This document shows, piece after piece, positions 17,567-25,606 of a stretch of 64,000 bases of DNA; position 1 is the stretch's first letter; every line of letters begins with the position of its first letter. The stretch is from DATMER01 sp031390755. GTDB taxonomy: Bacteria > Acidobacteriota > Thermoanaerobaculia > Multivoradales > UBA5704. The notes under the pieces were generated by a model. That model was given only the letters and a program-made list of their open reading frames with translations, ran no database searches and had not been told where the DNA came from. The stretch is from NCBI GenBank assembly GCA_031390755.1, contig JANMTS010000148.1, positions 1 through 64,000 on the forward strand, in the 5' to 3' direction. The translations under genes were made by a program, and so were the position numbers.

Positions 17567-17664
17567 ACCAGGTGATACCGAGGATTCCAGGTGGAAAAAT
17601 CGATGGGCGCGAATGAAGCGCTCGGCGGCTGCGTTACCATGATGGGACAGCAGGTGACCCAACG

Positions 17665-18123
17665 ATGATCGGCAAACTGATTCTCACCCATGGCGGTACC
17701 GCCCGGGAGCTGCTCGCGGCTGCGCAGACGATCTCCGGCCGGCTCGCCGCGTTTGAAGCGCTCTCTCTCGACTGGAACGACGGTGTCGAGGAGGCCAAGG
17801 CCCAGGTCGCGGCCGCCATCGAGCGGCTCGACCAGGGCGAGGGGGTCCTCATCCTCACCGACATGTACGGCGGCACGCCGTGCAACGTCGCGTCGAGCCT
17901 CCAGCAGCCGGGCAGGGTCGAGATCCTCACCGGCGTGAACCTCCCGATGGTTCTGCGCCTGGCCTGCCAGCCGTGCGAGAACGGCGGCCTGTCGCAGATG
18001 GCCCGCTGGCTCCAGGAGAAGTCCCAGCGGAGCCTCTGCCTGGTGAGTGATATGGTTCAGCCTCCAAAGTGCCCGGACGGGAGCGAGGCTGTCTCTGCCC
18101 CTGCGGAGAAGAAGCACGATTGA
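17665..18123 (+). CDS. PTS EIIA component, mannose/sorbose family
   Basis: 152 residues. The N-terminal LILTHGGTARELLAAAQTI contains the phosphorylatable His of the EIIA-Man family, and GEGVLILTDMYGGTPCNVA is its conserved second motif. No EIIB, EIIC or EIID accompanies it, so it is more likely a regulatory phosphoacceptor than a sugar importer. HPr follows after 17 bp. The 98-bp gap to rapZ holds nothing recognisable. Confidence 0.92.
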   Translation: MIGKLILTHGGTARELLAAAQTISGRLAAFEALSLDWNDGVEEAKAQVAAAIERLDQGEGVLILTDMYGGTPCNVASSLQQPGRVEILTGVNLPMVLRLACQPCENGGLSQMARWLQEKSQRSLCLVSDMVQPPKCPDGSEAVSAPAEKKHD

Positions 18124-18140
18124 GCCATGATGATTGAGCC

Positions 18141-18410
18141 ATGATTGAGAAAGAGACCGAGATCGTGAACCGGCTCGGGCTGCACGCCCGGGCCGCGGCC
18201 AAGCTGGTGCATACCGCCGGCGCGTTCCAGAGCCGCGTCACCGTCGCGAGAGACGGCGAGGAAGTCGACGCCAAGAGCATCCTGGGCGTCCTTCTCCTGG
18301 CTGCGGCCCAGGGAACCACGGTCACCATCCGTTGCGACGGGCGCGACGAGGAGAAGGCGATCGAGGCCGTCACGGCCCTGATCGCGAACCGGTTCGACGA
18401 GGAGAGCTGA
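18141..18410 (+). CDS. ptsH: Phosphocarrier protein HPr
   Basis: 89 residues. NRLGLHARAAAKLV has the EI-phosphorylated His and DAKSILGVLLL the Ser that HprK modifies, so both regulatory phosphorylation sites are present. Upstream DNA carries a short duplicated TGAGCCATGAT. The ptsI ATG begins 1 bp after the stop. Confidence 0.97.
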   Translation: MIEKETEIVNRLGLHARAAAKLVHTAGAFQSRVTVARDGEEVDAKSILGVLLLAAAQGTTVTIRCDGRDEEKAIEAVTALIANRFDEES

Positions 18411-18411
18411 C

Positions 18412-20172
18412 ATGGGGGAGATGCAGGTTCTGAGCGGGATGGGCGTATCCGGAGGGATCGCCGTCGGCAGAGCCGTGTGCATCGAGACCCGCGGCCCGGA
18501 CGTGTTCCGCATCCCCATCCTGGACGACCAGGTGGAGGAGGAGGTCGCCCGCCTCTACGACGGCGCCAGCCGCGCCAGATTCGAGCTGCAGCGCACGCGC
18601 GACAAGACCGGCGAGGATCTCGGCCACGACCTCGCGGCGATCTTCGACGCGCACGTCCTCCTGCTGTCCGACCCCCACTTCCTGGGCAAGGTCGAGGAGC
18701 GCATCCGCATGAACCTGGTGAACGCCGAGTGGGCGGTCAAGAAGACGGCCGAGGAGCTCGACGACCGCTTCGCCCACCTGGACAACGCCTACATCCGGGA
18801 GCGCAGCGAGGATCTGACCGACGTCAGCCGCCATCTCCTGCGCAGCCTCCAGGGCACGGCGCACCACGACATCACCGACCTGCCGCCGGACGTGATCATC
18901 GTCGCGGACGACCTCACGCCGTCCGACGCGATCCGCCTCGGCCGCGCCAAGGTTCTCGGCTTCGCCATCGAGTCCGGGGGGCGCACGTCCCACACCGCGA
19001 TCATCGCCCGCTCGCTGAACCTGCCCGCCGTCTCCGGCCTGCCGGGTGTGGTCGGCTGCGTCAGCGACCAGGCCGCGATCATCGTCGACGGCGAGACCGG
19101 TACCGTCATCCTGCGCCCGACGCCCGCGGTGCTGGAGGAGTACCTGGTGCGGAGGCAGGAGTTGGACCGGCGCGACTGCGCCTATCTGGCCTCCCGCGAG
19201 CTGGGCGCGGTGACCACCGACGGCGTCGAGGTCCGGCTGATGGCCAACATCGATCTCCCGGAGGAGGTCTCCGAGGTCGAGCCCTTCGGGGCGGCGGGCA
19301 TCGGTCTCTACCGCAGCGAGTTCCTGTACATCGAGCGGAGCCCGAACCTCCCGACCGAGGAGGAGCACCTCGAAACCTACCGCCGCATGATCGAAGCCGC
19401 GGCGCCGCATCCCGCGATCATCCGCACCTACGACCTCGGCGGGCGCAAGCTCGCCCGCGAGGTCATGGCGACCGAGGAGGAGAATCCGGTCCTCGGGCTG
19501 CGCGGCATCCGCCTCACCCTGGCGCGGCCGGACATCTTCCGCACCCAGATCCGCGCCCTCTACCGGGCCGGCGTCTACGGCGACCTCTGGGTCATGCTGC
19601 CGCTCGTCAGCACCCTCGACGAGGTGAGGAGCTTCCGGATCTTCGCCGAGGAGATCCTGCAGGAGCTGGAGAAGGAAGGGCTGCCCTTCCGGCGCGACAT
19701 CCGCCTGGGAATCATGATCGAGGTTCCGGCCGCCGCGCTCATCGCGGACGTGCTGGCGCGCGAGGTCGACTTCTTCTCGATCGGCACCAACGACCTCATC
19801 CAGTACTCGATGGCGGTGGACCGCAACAACGAGCACGTGGCGAGCCTCTACCAGCCCCTTCATCCCGCCATTCTGCGCATGCTACGCTTCGTCATCGACA
19901 GCGCGCGAGCCGCGGGTATCGAGGTCTCCCTGTGCGGTGAGATGGCCGCCGATCCCCGCTATGCCCTCCTGCTCATCGGGATGGGCCTTCGTCGCCTTTC
20001 CGTCAGCCCGCGCCGGATCCCCGAGATCAAGTCCTGGCTGCGGGAGGTCTCGGCCACGGACCTGACCGAGCTGGCCGAGGGCAGTCTCGCGCATTCGACC
20101 GCCGCGGAGGTCCTGGTTCACCTGGAGACCTTCCTGGATTCGGCGGTCACGGCGCGCACCGCAGTCCGTTAA
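18412..20172 (+). CDS. ptsI: Phosphoenolpyruvate-protein phosphotransferase (Enzyme I)
   Basis: 586 residues, normal length. Contains the swivelling His domain GGRTSHTAIIARSLNLPAV with the active His, the PEP-binding TIM barrel (GIGLYRSEFLY, LGLRGIRLTL, MIEVPAAALIAD) and the end motif SIGTNDLIQY...LCGEMAADP. It takes phosphate from PEP and passes it to HPr. With HPr, HprK and two EIIA proteins but no permease, this looks like a regulatory PTS. Starts immediately after ptsH. Confidence 0.97.
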   Translation: MGEMQVLSGMGVSGGIAVGRAVCIETRGPDVFRIPILDDQVEEEVARLYDGASRARFELQRTRDKTGEDLGHDLAAIFDAHVLLLSDPHFLGKVEERIRMNLVNAEWAVKKTAEELDDRFAHLDNAYIRERSEDLTDVSRHLLRSLQGTAHHDITDLPPDVIIVADDLTPSDAIRLGRAKVLGFAIESGGRTSHTAIIARSLNLPAVSGLPGVVGCVSDQAAIIVDGETGTVILRPTPAVLEEYLVRRQELDRRDCAYLASRELGAVTTDGVEVRLMANIDLPEEVSEVEPFGAAGIGLYRSEFLYIERSPNLPTEEEHLETYRRMIEAAAPHPAIIRTYDLGGRKLAREVMATEEENPVLGLRGIRLTLARPDIFRTQIRALYRAGVYGDLWVMLPLVSTLDEVRSFRIFAEEILQELEKEGLPFRRDIRLGIMIEVPAAALIADVLAREVDFFSIGTNDLIQYSMAVDRNNEHVASLYQPLHPAILRMLRFVIDSARAAGIEVSLCGEMAADPRYALLLIGMGLRRLSVSPRRIPEIKSWLREVSATDLTELAEGSLAHSTAAEVLVHLETFLDSAVTARTAVR

Positions 20173-20192
20173 CCGAAGGAGAGAGTCATTCG

Positions 20193-20546
20193 ATGCGTTT
20201 TCCGATCCGAAGAGTCGACAAGCCGTGGGGGCACGAGCTGATCTTCGCCCACACCGACCGATATGTGGGGAAGATCCTCCACGTCAATCCCGGTCAGGCC
20301 CTCTCGCTCCAGTACCACGAAGTGAAGGACGAGACCCTCTACATGGCAGAGGGTGAGGTGGAGCTGTTGGTGGAAGAGGACGGCAACCTCGTCCAGACCG
20401 TGCTTCGTGGCGGCGAGTCCTACCGGATCAAGCCTTTCACCAAGCACCGGATGATCGCCGGTGAACAGGGTTGCGACATCCTCGAGGTGTCGACCCCGGA
20501 GCTCGACGATGTGGTCCGACTCGAAGACCGTTACGGCCGCGCCTGA
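20193..20546 (+). CDS. Cupin-domain protein, mannose-6-phosphate isomerase type II-like
   Basis: 117 residues forming a single cupin. RRVDKPWGHELIFAHTDRYVGKILHV is like the C-terminal domain of bifunctional mannose-1-phosphate guanylyltransferase/isomerases; QYHEVKDETLY and the later TKHRM give candidate metal ligands. A GAGAG ribosome site lies upstream. It could isomerise a sugar phosphate or only bind one. The next gene overlaps its 3' end. Confidence 0.8.
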   Translation: MRFPIRRVDKPWGHELIFAHTDRYVGKILHVNPGQALSLQYHEVKDETLYMAEGEVELLVEEDGNLVQTVLRGGESYRIKPFTKHRMIAGEQGCDILEVSTPELDDVVRLEDRYGRA

Positions 20547-21423
20547 GCGTCTCCCCAAGACTTCCTCTCCGTTCAAGATTCGAAGCCAGCCAGTCGCCGC
20601 AGCCCTCGGGCTGCTGCTGACCGCTCTGCCGGCTGTCCTGATGACCGCCTGCGCGGCCACGCCGCCACCGGTGCTCCGGACTCCCGGAAGCCCGGTCAGG
20701 CCGGCGGATGCGGCCACCCCCGACAATCCAGGGATCGAGGCAGCGCCAGAGCCAGCGCCGGTGAAAGAGCCGGAGCCCGACCTGGAGCCCCTGCCCACGC
20801 CGGCCCCGGAGCGCGGCGACCGGGTCGTCATCCTCGATCCCGGCGGCGAAGAGGAGACCTCGACGCGCGGTCTCGTCGAAGCGGCGCGCGCCGAGAAGGA
20901 ACGGCGAGCCCATGCAGGCCCGTCCGTGATGTCGATCACCGACAAGAACCTCAAGCAGTACGCCACCGGGCAGCTCACCGTCGCCGACCCCAAGGCGGGG
21001 ACGAAGGGAAGCCCTGTTGCGGCCGACCCTGAGGTGCCCCTGCGCGACGAGCAGTACTGGCGCAGCCGGGCCCTGGAGGTCCGCCTACGCTGGCGCCACT
21101 CGGCGGACGCCGTCAAGGAGATGGAGCTGGCCGCCGTCGGCTGGCGCCGCCGGTTCTACGCCGAGAGAGATCCGAACGTCCGCAGCGGGCAGATCAAGCC
21201 GGAATGGGACCGCGTCCTCGATCGGTTGGAAGACGCCCGGGCCGAGGTCGATGCCTCGAAACAGGAGCTCTCCGAGCTGCTGGAAGAAGGCCGTACCGCG
21301 GGCGCCCTGCCGGGCTGGCTGCGGGAGGGCGTCGACGAAGAGCCGAAGGATGAGCCCGCCCCCTCGAACATCCACGAGGTGATCGCCCCGCCGGTCGCCA
21401 CCAAGGACGGACAGAAACCATGA
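20509..21423 (+). CDS. Putative lipoprotein of unknown function
   Basis: About 304 residues from an ATG inside the end of the cupin gene. A hydrophobic stretch (ALGLLLTALPAVLMTAC) ends in a lipobox Cys, so the product is probably a lipoprotein with an unusually long n-region. A Pro/Glu-rich linker follows, then a helical, charged C-terminal half (EQYWRSRALEVRLRWRHSADAVKEMELAAVGWRRRFY). No known domain recognised. Its stop overlaps the miaB ATG. Confidence 0.7.
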   Translation: MWSDSKTVTAAPERLPKTSSPFKIRSQPVAAALGLLLTALPAVLMTACAATPPPVLRTPGSPVRPADAATPDNPGIEAAPEPAPVKEPEPDLEPLPTPAPERGDRVVILDPGGEEETSTRGLVEAARAEKERRAHAGPSVMSITDKNLKQYATGQLTVADPKAGTKGSPVAADPEVPLRDEQYWRSRALEVRLRWRHSADAVKEMELAAVGWRRRFYAERDPNVRSGQIKPEWDRVLDRLEDARAEVDASKQELSELLEEGRTAGALPGWLREGVDEEPKDEPAPSNIHEVIAPPVATKDGQKP

Positions 21424-22757
21424 CCACACCGCCGCGCCGCGTCTTCGTCGAAACCTGGGGTTGCCAGATGAACGAGCTGGACAGCCAGCGCATGCTCGGC
21501 CTGCTCATGCAGCAGGGAGTCCTGCCGACCCATCGCCCCGAGGACGCGGACGTCATCCTCCTCAACTCCTGCAGCGTGCGCGACAAGGCCGAGCAGAAGG
21601 TCTACTCGCGCCTCGGGGAGTACCGCCTGCTGAAGCGAGGCAAGTCCGACCTCCTCATCGGCCTCTGCGGCTGCGTGGCCCAGCAGGAAGGGGAGAGGGC
21701 CCTCCAGCGGGTGCCGGACCTCGACTTCGTCCTGGGCCCCGGCCGCGTGGCCGAGCTGAACGAAGTGGTGGCGAAGCGCCGCGCGGGGACGCGCGTCGTG
21801 GCCACCGGCTTTCCTGAGAATCCCCGCTACGACATCGACGCTGTCACCCGTCATGGCGAATACAAGGGAATGGTCACCATCATCGAAGGCTGCAACAAGA
21901 ACTGCACCTTTTGCATCGTCCCCCAGACCCGCGGCCCCGAGAGGAGCCGTCCCCTGGCCGACATCGTGCGCGAGGTGCGCCACCTCGTCGACTACGGTTT
22001 CCTCGAAGTCGAGCTGCTCGGTCAGACCGTCAACCATTGGCGGGAGCCGGGTGGAGAGCTGGACTTCGCCGATCTTCTCGACGCCGTGGCTTCCTTGCCG
22101 GGCCTGCGGCGACTGCGCTTTGTCACCTCCTATCCGCGCGACTTCACGCCGAGGATGGTGGAGCAGGTGGGGAAGCACGCGAACATCTGCCCCTACCTTC
22201 ACCTCCCGGTTCAGTCCGGCTCCGATTCCGTCCTGCGCCGGATGGGCCGCGGCTACACCCGGGCTGAATATCTCGACCTCGTGCGTCAGCTTCGCGAGGC
22301 GCGTCCCGGCCTGGCCCTCTCGACGGACCTGATCGCCGGCTTCCCCGGAGAGACCGAGGAGGACGTCGAGCAGACTCTGGAGCTGCTGCGCGAGGTTCGC
22401 TTCTCGGCTCTCTATGCCTTCTGCTACTCGCCGCGCCCTGGCACCGCGGCACCGCGGCTTGGGGGCGATGTCGCACCCGAGGTCGCCTCCGAACGTCTCC
22501 AGCGCATCCTCCAGCTTCAGAACGAGGTCCAGAGGGAGCTGAACCAGGAGATGGTGGGGAAGGAGCTTGAAGTGATCGTCACGGGGTGGGGCAAGCAGGC
22601 AGGCTCGCAGATCGGCAGAAGCTCATGCCATCGGGTCGTCCACTTCGAGACCGGCTCCGAGCCGGCAGCTCTGGGGACACTCAGCCCGGTCCGCGTAACC
22701 TCGGCCCTGTCCCACAGCCTCCTCGGCGAGCTCATCCCCGCTTCCGTCGTTGCTTGA
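21420..22757 (+). CDS. miaB: tRNA-2-methylthio-N6-dimethylallyladenosine synthase
   Basis: 445 residues. The UPF0004 domain has the three cysteines of the auxiliary 4Fe-4S cluster (ETWGCQMNELDS, LNSCSVRDKAEQK, GLCGCVAQQEG); the radical SAM CxxxCxxC is in EGCNKNCTFCIVPQTRG; a TRAM domain ends the protein (about 380-445). It thiomethylates i6A37 in tRNA. ATGA overlap with the upstream lipoprotein gene. Confidence 0.97.
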   Translation: MTTPPRRVFVETWGCQMNELDSQRMLGLLMQQGVLPTHRPEDADVILLNSCSVRDKAEQKVYSRLGEYRLLKRGKSDLLIGLCGCVAQQEGERALQRVPDLDFVLGPGRVAELNEVVAKRRAGTRVVATGFPENPRYDIDAVTRHGEYKGMVTIIEGCNKNCTFCIVPQTRGPERSRPLADIVREVRHLVDYGFLEVELLGQTVNHWREPGGELDFADLLDAVASLPGLRRLRFVTSYPRDFTPRMVEQVGKHANICPYLHLPVQSGSDSVLRRMGRGYTRAEYLDLVRQLREARPGLALSTDLIAGFPGETEEDVEQTLELLREVRFSALYAFCYSPRPGTAAPRLGGDVAPEVASERLQRILQLQNEVQRELNQEMVGKELEVIVTGWGKQAGSQIGRSSCHRVVHFETGSEPAALGTLSPVRVTSALSHSLLGELIPASVVA

Positions 22758-22788
22758 CCTCCCGGGTCTCGACCCTCAAAATAGCTCC

Positions 22789-23283
22789 ATGAGCGATCAG
22801 GAGTTGCAGGTCGAGATCCGCGGTTTGATGTTGGACCCCTCGTCCAACGTCCCCATCGTCATCCTCCGGGACAACCAGAGCCAGCTCTTCCTGCCGATCT
22901 GGATCGGCGTGTATGAGGCCAACGCCATTGCCCTGAAGATCGAGGGGGTCGAGCCTCCGCGCCCGATGACCCACGACCTGCTGCGACTGGTCCTTGACCA
23001 GCTCGGAGCCCGGGTGGAGAAGATCGTGATCTCCGACCTCCAGGAGAGCACCTTCTTCGCCGTGATTCACGTGGAGCACAACGGCCAGGCGCACAGAATC
23101 GACGCCCGCCCCAGTGATGCCATAGCCCTGGCTCTGCGCGCGGAGGCCCCCATCTTCGTCCTCCAATCTGTCCTCGAGAAGGCCCAGGCCGCCGAGTTGG
23201 CCACGGATGTGAACGATGAAGAGCGCCTCAAGAAGTGGCTGGAAGAGATCAGCCCCGAAGAGCTGGGCAAGTGGACGATGTAA
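22789..23283 (+). CDS. Bifunctional nuclease family protein (DUF151)
   Basis: 164 residues from the ATG at 22789; a TTG 39 bp upstream is less likely because it only adds a non-conserved leader. VPIVILRDNQSQLFLPIWIGVYEANAIAL, PRPMTHDLLRLVLDQLG and IDARPSDAIALALR are the DUF151 core. Family members are small cytoplasmic proteins with reported nuclease activity; next to miaB here. Ends 152 bp before parA. Confidence 0.92.
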   Translation: MSDQELQVEIRGLMLDPSSNVPIVILRDNQSQLFLPIWIGVYEANAIALKIEGVEPPRPMTHDLLRLVLDQLGARVEKIVISDLQESTFFAVIHVEHNGQAHRIDARPSDAIALALRAEAPIFVLQSVLEKAQAAELATDVNDEERLKKWLEEISPEELGKWTM

Positions 23284-23345
23284 GCGCCCCGGCTACCCTT
23301 GATTTCCCCTGATTTCCGCGTAACCACCTAATCTGGAACGACTTA

Positions 23346-23375
23346 CCTGGAATGTCGGCGCGCCGACATTCCAGG
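23346..23375. repeat. 30-bp perfect palindrome, copy 2 of a recurrent element
   Basis: CCTGG, the 20-mer AATGTCGGCGCGCCGACATT and CCAGG together form a perfect 30-bp palindrome. The same 20-mer stands before accA at 7990-8009. As an RNA hairpin it could also terminate transcription after the nuclease gene, but no T-run follows. It lies 19 bp before the parA -35. Confidence 0.8.
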
Positions 23376-23394
23376 GCTGCCCTTTGCCTCGTGC

Positions 23395-23423
23395 TTGACC
23401 AGCCCGAGGGCTTCGCCTAGACT
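23395..23423 (+). promoter_or_regulatory. Promoter of parAB
   Basis: TTGACC (23395-23400), 17 bp, TAGACT (23418-23423), 11 bp before the parA ATG. No Shine-Dalgarno in the remaining leader, so parA is likely leaderless. Confidence 0.65.
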
Positions 23424-23434
23424 GCGCCTCACCC

Positions 23435-24193
23435 ATGATCATCGCCATTACCAATCAGAAAGGTGGAGTCGGGAAGACTACGACCGCCATCAACCTGGCA
23501 GCAGCTCTGGCAAGCAAGGGCATTCGAACGCTGGTGGTCGACATGGACCCCCAGGCGAACAGCTCCATGTCCTTCCTGGACATCCATGAGCTCAAGCTGT
23601 CTCTCTATGAAGCCTTGACTGAGGACCACATCCATCTGGCCGACGTGATTCAGCCGGCGGAGAAGGTGGAGAACCTGTTCATAGCGCCCTCGACCATAGC
23701 GCTTGCCAAGATTGAGGCCAAGCTGGTCGGCGAGCTTGACAGCCATTTCCGGTTGAAGGACGAGCTTGAAGCGGTGCAGGAGCTGTACGACTACATCATC
23801 ATCGATACGCCGCCAACGCTGGGCATCATCACGGTCAACGCCCTGGTGGCCGCCTCGCACGTGCTGATTCCCATCCAGGCCAGTTACTTCGCCCTGGAGG
23901 GAACGGACGACCTTCTCGAGACCATCGACAAGATCAAGGTCCGAGCCAATCCCCAGCTCCAGATCCTGGGAGCTCTCATCACCATGTACGACAAGCGAAC
24001 CCTGCTCGCCAAGGACATCTACGAGCAGATCCAGCACGTCTTCGGAAGCCGGGTCTTCGAGACGGTCATCACCAAGAGCGTCCGTCTGGAAGAGAGTCCG
24101 GCCTATCGCGAATCGATCTTCACCTTCGCCCCGCGCTCAACTGGAGCCTATGAATACTATCGACTGTCCGAGGAGGTTCTGAGTCGTGTCTGA
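23435..24193 (+). CDS. parA: Chromosome partitioning ATPase ParA (Soj)
   Basis: 252 residues. The deviant Walker A NQKGGVGKTTTAINLAAAL with its second Lys, VVDMDPQANSS (Walker A') and IIIDTPPTLG (Walker B) define a ParA-type dimeric ATPase. Works with ParB to segregate replicated origins. parB overlaps by 8 bp. No parS site was recognised in the window. Confidence 0.96.
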   Translation: MIIAITNQKGGVGKTTTAINLAAALASKGIRTLVVDMDPQANSSMSFLDIHELKLSLYEALTEDHIHLADVIQPAEKVENLFIAPSTIALAKIEAKLVGELDSHFRLKDELEAVQELYDYIIIDTPPTLGIITVNALVAASHVLIPIQASYFALEGTDDLLETIDKIKVRANPQLQILGALITMYDKRTLLAKDIYEQIQHVFGSRVFETVITKSVRLEESPAYRESIFTFAPRSTGAYEYYRLSEEVLSRV

Positions 24194-25061
24194 GCCGTCT
24201 CGCAAGCGTGGTGGACTCCCGGGTCGGGTGAAGATGCGCCACGAGCCTCACTTCGTCGAAGAGCTCACGGCACGTCACGAGACGCCGGTGGGGAAGATGA
24301 TTCCGCTCTCGACGATCGAGCCGGATCCAAATCAGCCACGGTCGATGATGGGAGATCTGGACGAGTTGGTAAACTCGATCCGTGACAAGGGTGTGCTGGA
24401 GCCCATCCTGGTCCGTCCGCGTCCGGAGGACGATGACAGTCCGGCACCGGCCGGAGTCTTCTACAGGATCATCTCCGGTGAACGGCGCTATCGGGCTGCG
24501 CAGGAGGCAGGGCTGTATGAGGTGCCGGTCATCGAGATGGATGTCTCGGAGCAGGAAGCTCTCGAGATCGCCCTCATCGAGAACCTCCAGCGGAAGGATC
24601 TGACTCCCTTTGAAGAAGCCGAAGGCTACCGCCTGCTGTCTGAGAGGTACCAGTACACGCACGAGGAAATTGCCTCGTCCGTCGGCAAGTCCCGAACCGT
24701 GGTTACCGAGAGCCTATCTCTCCTGCAAATGCCGGCCCGCGTGCGTGACACGGTGCAGGCGCTGGCCATCACCTCCAAGTCGCTACTACTGGAAGTCCTC
24801 AAGGCCGGTGACGAGCAGGAGATGATCGAGCTCTTGGAGGAAGTCGCCCGCCGAGGTCTGAACCGCGACGACCTCCGTCAGCGTCTGCGCCGCGACAAGG
24901 GCGGCAAATCCGGGAAGCGGCGCCCCTATGTCTTTCGGTTCAAGTCGCCGGACAAGAGCTATAGCCTGTCCCTGACGTTCCGGCAGAGCGAGGTCGACAA
25001 GGACGATCTGGTCCGCGCGCTCGAGCAGATCCTCACTGATCTCCGCAAGGAAACGGCCTGA
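24186..25061 (+). CDS. parB: Chromosome partitioning protein ParB
   Basis: 291 residues, GTG start preceded by GGAGG. The N-terminal CTPase motifs are seen as PNQPRSMMGDLDELVNSI and IISGERRYRAAQEAG; ENLQRKDLTPFEEAEGY follows; the HTH is HEEIASSVGKSRTVVTESL (about 160-180). A long, charged C-terminal region replaces the usual short dimer domain. Binds parS and spreads with CTP. Co-translated with parA. Confidence 0.95.
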   Translation: MSEPSRKRGGLPGRVKMRHEPHFVEELTARHETPVGKMIPLSTIEPDPNQPRSMMGDLDELVNSIRDKGVLEPILVRPRPEDDDSPAPAGVFYRIISGERRYRAAQEAGLYEVPVIEMDVSEQEALEIALIENLQRKDLTPFEEAEGYRLLSERYQYTHEEIASSVGKSRTVVTESLSLLQMPARVRDTVQALAITSKSLLLEVLKAGDEQEMIELLEEVARRGLNRDDLRQRLRRDKGGKSGKRRPYVFRFKSPDKSYSLSLTFRQSEVDKDDLVRALEQILTDLRKETA

Positions 25062-25139
25062 CCGGGGCTCCCGCATCGTCCCCAGCGGCCGCACATGACA
25101 AGTCTGGTAAGTCACATTATGTCAACCGACAAGTACATT

Positions 25140-25156
25140 AGGGCCGTGGCGGCCCT
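25140..25156. terminator. Hairpin between convergent parB and queD
   Basis: AGGGCC-GTGGC-GGCCCT forms a perfect 6-bp stem with a 5-base loop in the 99-bp gap between the two convergent genes. No T-run follows on either strand, so it is a candidate bidirectional terminator only. Confidence 0.4.
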
Positions 25157-25160
25157 GCCA

Positions 25161-25577
25161 TCAGGCAATCCACTCCGCGGCTAGATCCTCATCCTCTTCC
25201 AGGCGAAGCTTCGTGAGCTCCACTCCGTCTGGAAGGCTCCCGTTGAGCTGGGTGTGTATCCAGCGAACGAGGTTCTCGCTCGAAGGGATGCTCTGGCCGG
25301 GGGCAAACTCAGGTAGCGCTGCATTCAGGTGCTGATGATCCAGGCGTTCGACTACCTCTCTGGACACCAGGGTATCCAGGAACCCCAGGTCGACGACAAA
25401 GCCAGTCTCCCGATCAGCCTCTCCTTGGACCGTGACGAAGAGCCGGTAGTTGTGGCCATGGCCCGGCAGATTGGCGCATTTTCCGAAGCGCAGGCGGTTT
25501 TCTTCTTCGGTCCACTCAGGGCGACGATAGAGATGGCTGGCACTGAATCGATAGCGACGTTCGAGCCGGACTGTCAT
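25161..25577 (-). CDS. queD: 6-carboxytetrahydropterin synthase (QueD/6-PTPS family)
   Basis: 138 residues. RYRFSASHLYRRPEWTEEEN, then GKCANLPGHGHNYRLFVTV with the catalytic Cys and zinc His residues, LDHQHLN and PSSENLVRWI match QueD. Converts dihydroneopterin triphosphate to 6-carboxytetrahydropterin for queuosine synthesis, or to pyruvoyl-tetrahydropterin in the PTPS branch; no other queuosine gene is nearby. Its start codon lies within the divergent promoter of the lptF/lptG gene. Confidence 0.92.
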   Translation of the reverse strand: MTVRLERRYRFSASHLYRRPEWTEEENRLRFGKCANLPGHGHNYRLFVTVQGEADRETGFVVDLGFLDTLVSREVVERLDHQHLNAALPEFAPGQSIPSSENLVRWIHTQLNGSLPDGVELTKLRLEEDEDLAAEWIA

Positions 25578-25599
25578 GAGGTCTCCCGATCCATATAAT
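25571..25599 (+). promoter_or_regulatory. Promoter of the lptF-lptG gene, overlapping the annotated ATG
   Basis: CTGTCA (25571-25576), 17 bp, perfect TATAAT (25594-25599). The -10 contains the AT of the first in-frame ATG (25598), so transcription should begin near 25606 and translation at the GTG of 25607. The -35 overlaps the queD start codon on the other strand. Confidence 0.6.
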
Positions 25600-25606
25600 G
25601 GGCGCC

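Noticed and set aside
23284..25160. parS-like site near parAB
   Set aside because: No TGTTNCACGTGNAACA-like 16-mer seen; the palindrome at 23346 has an unrelated sequence.
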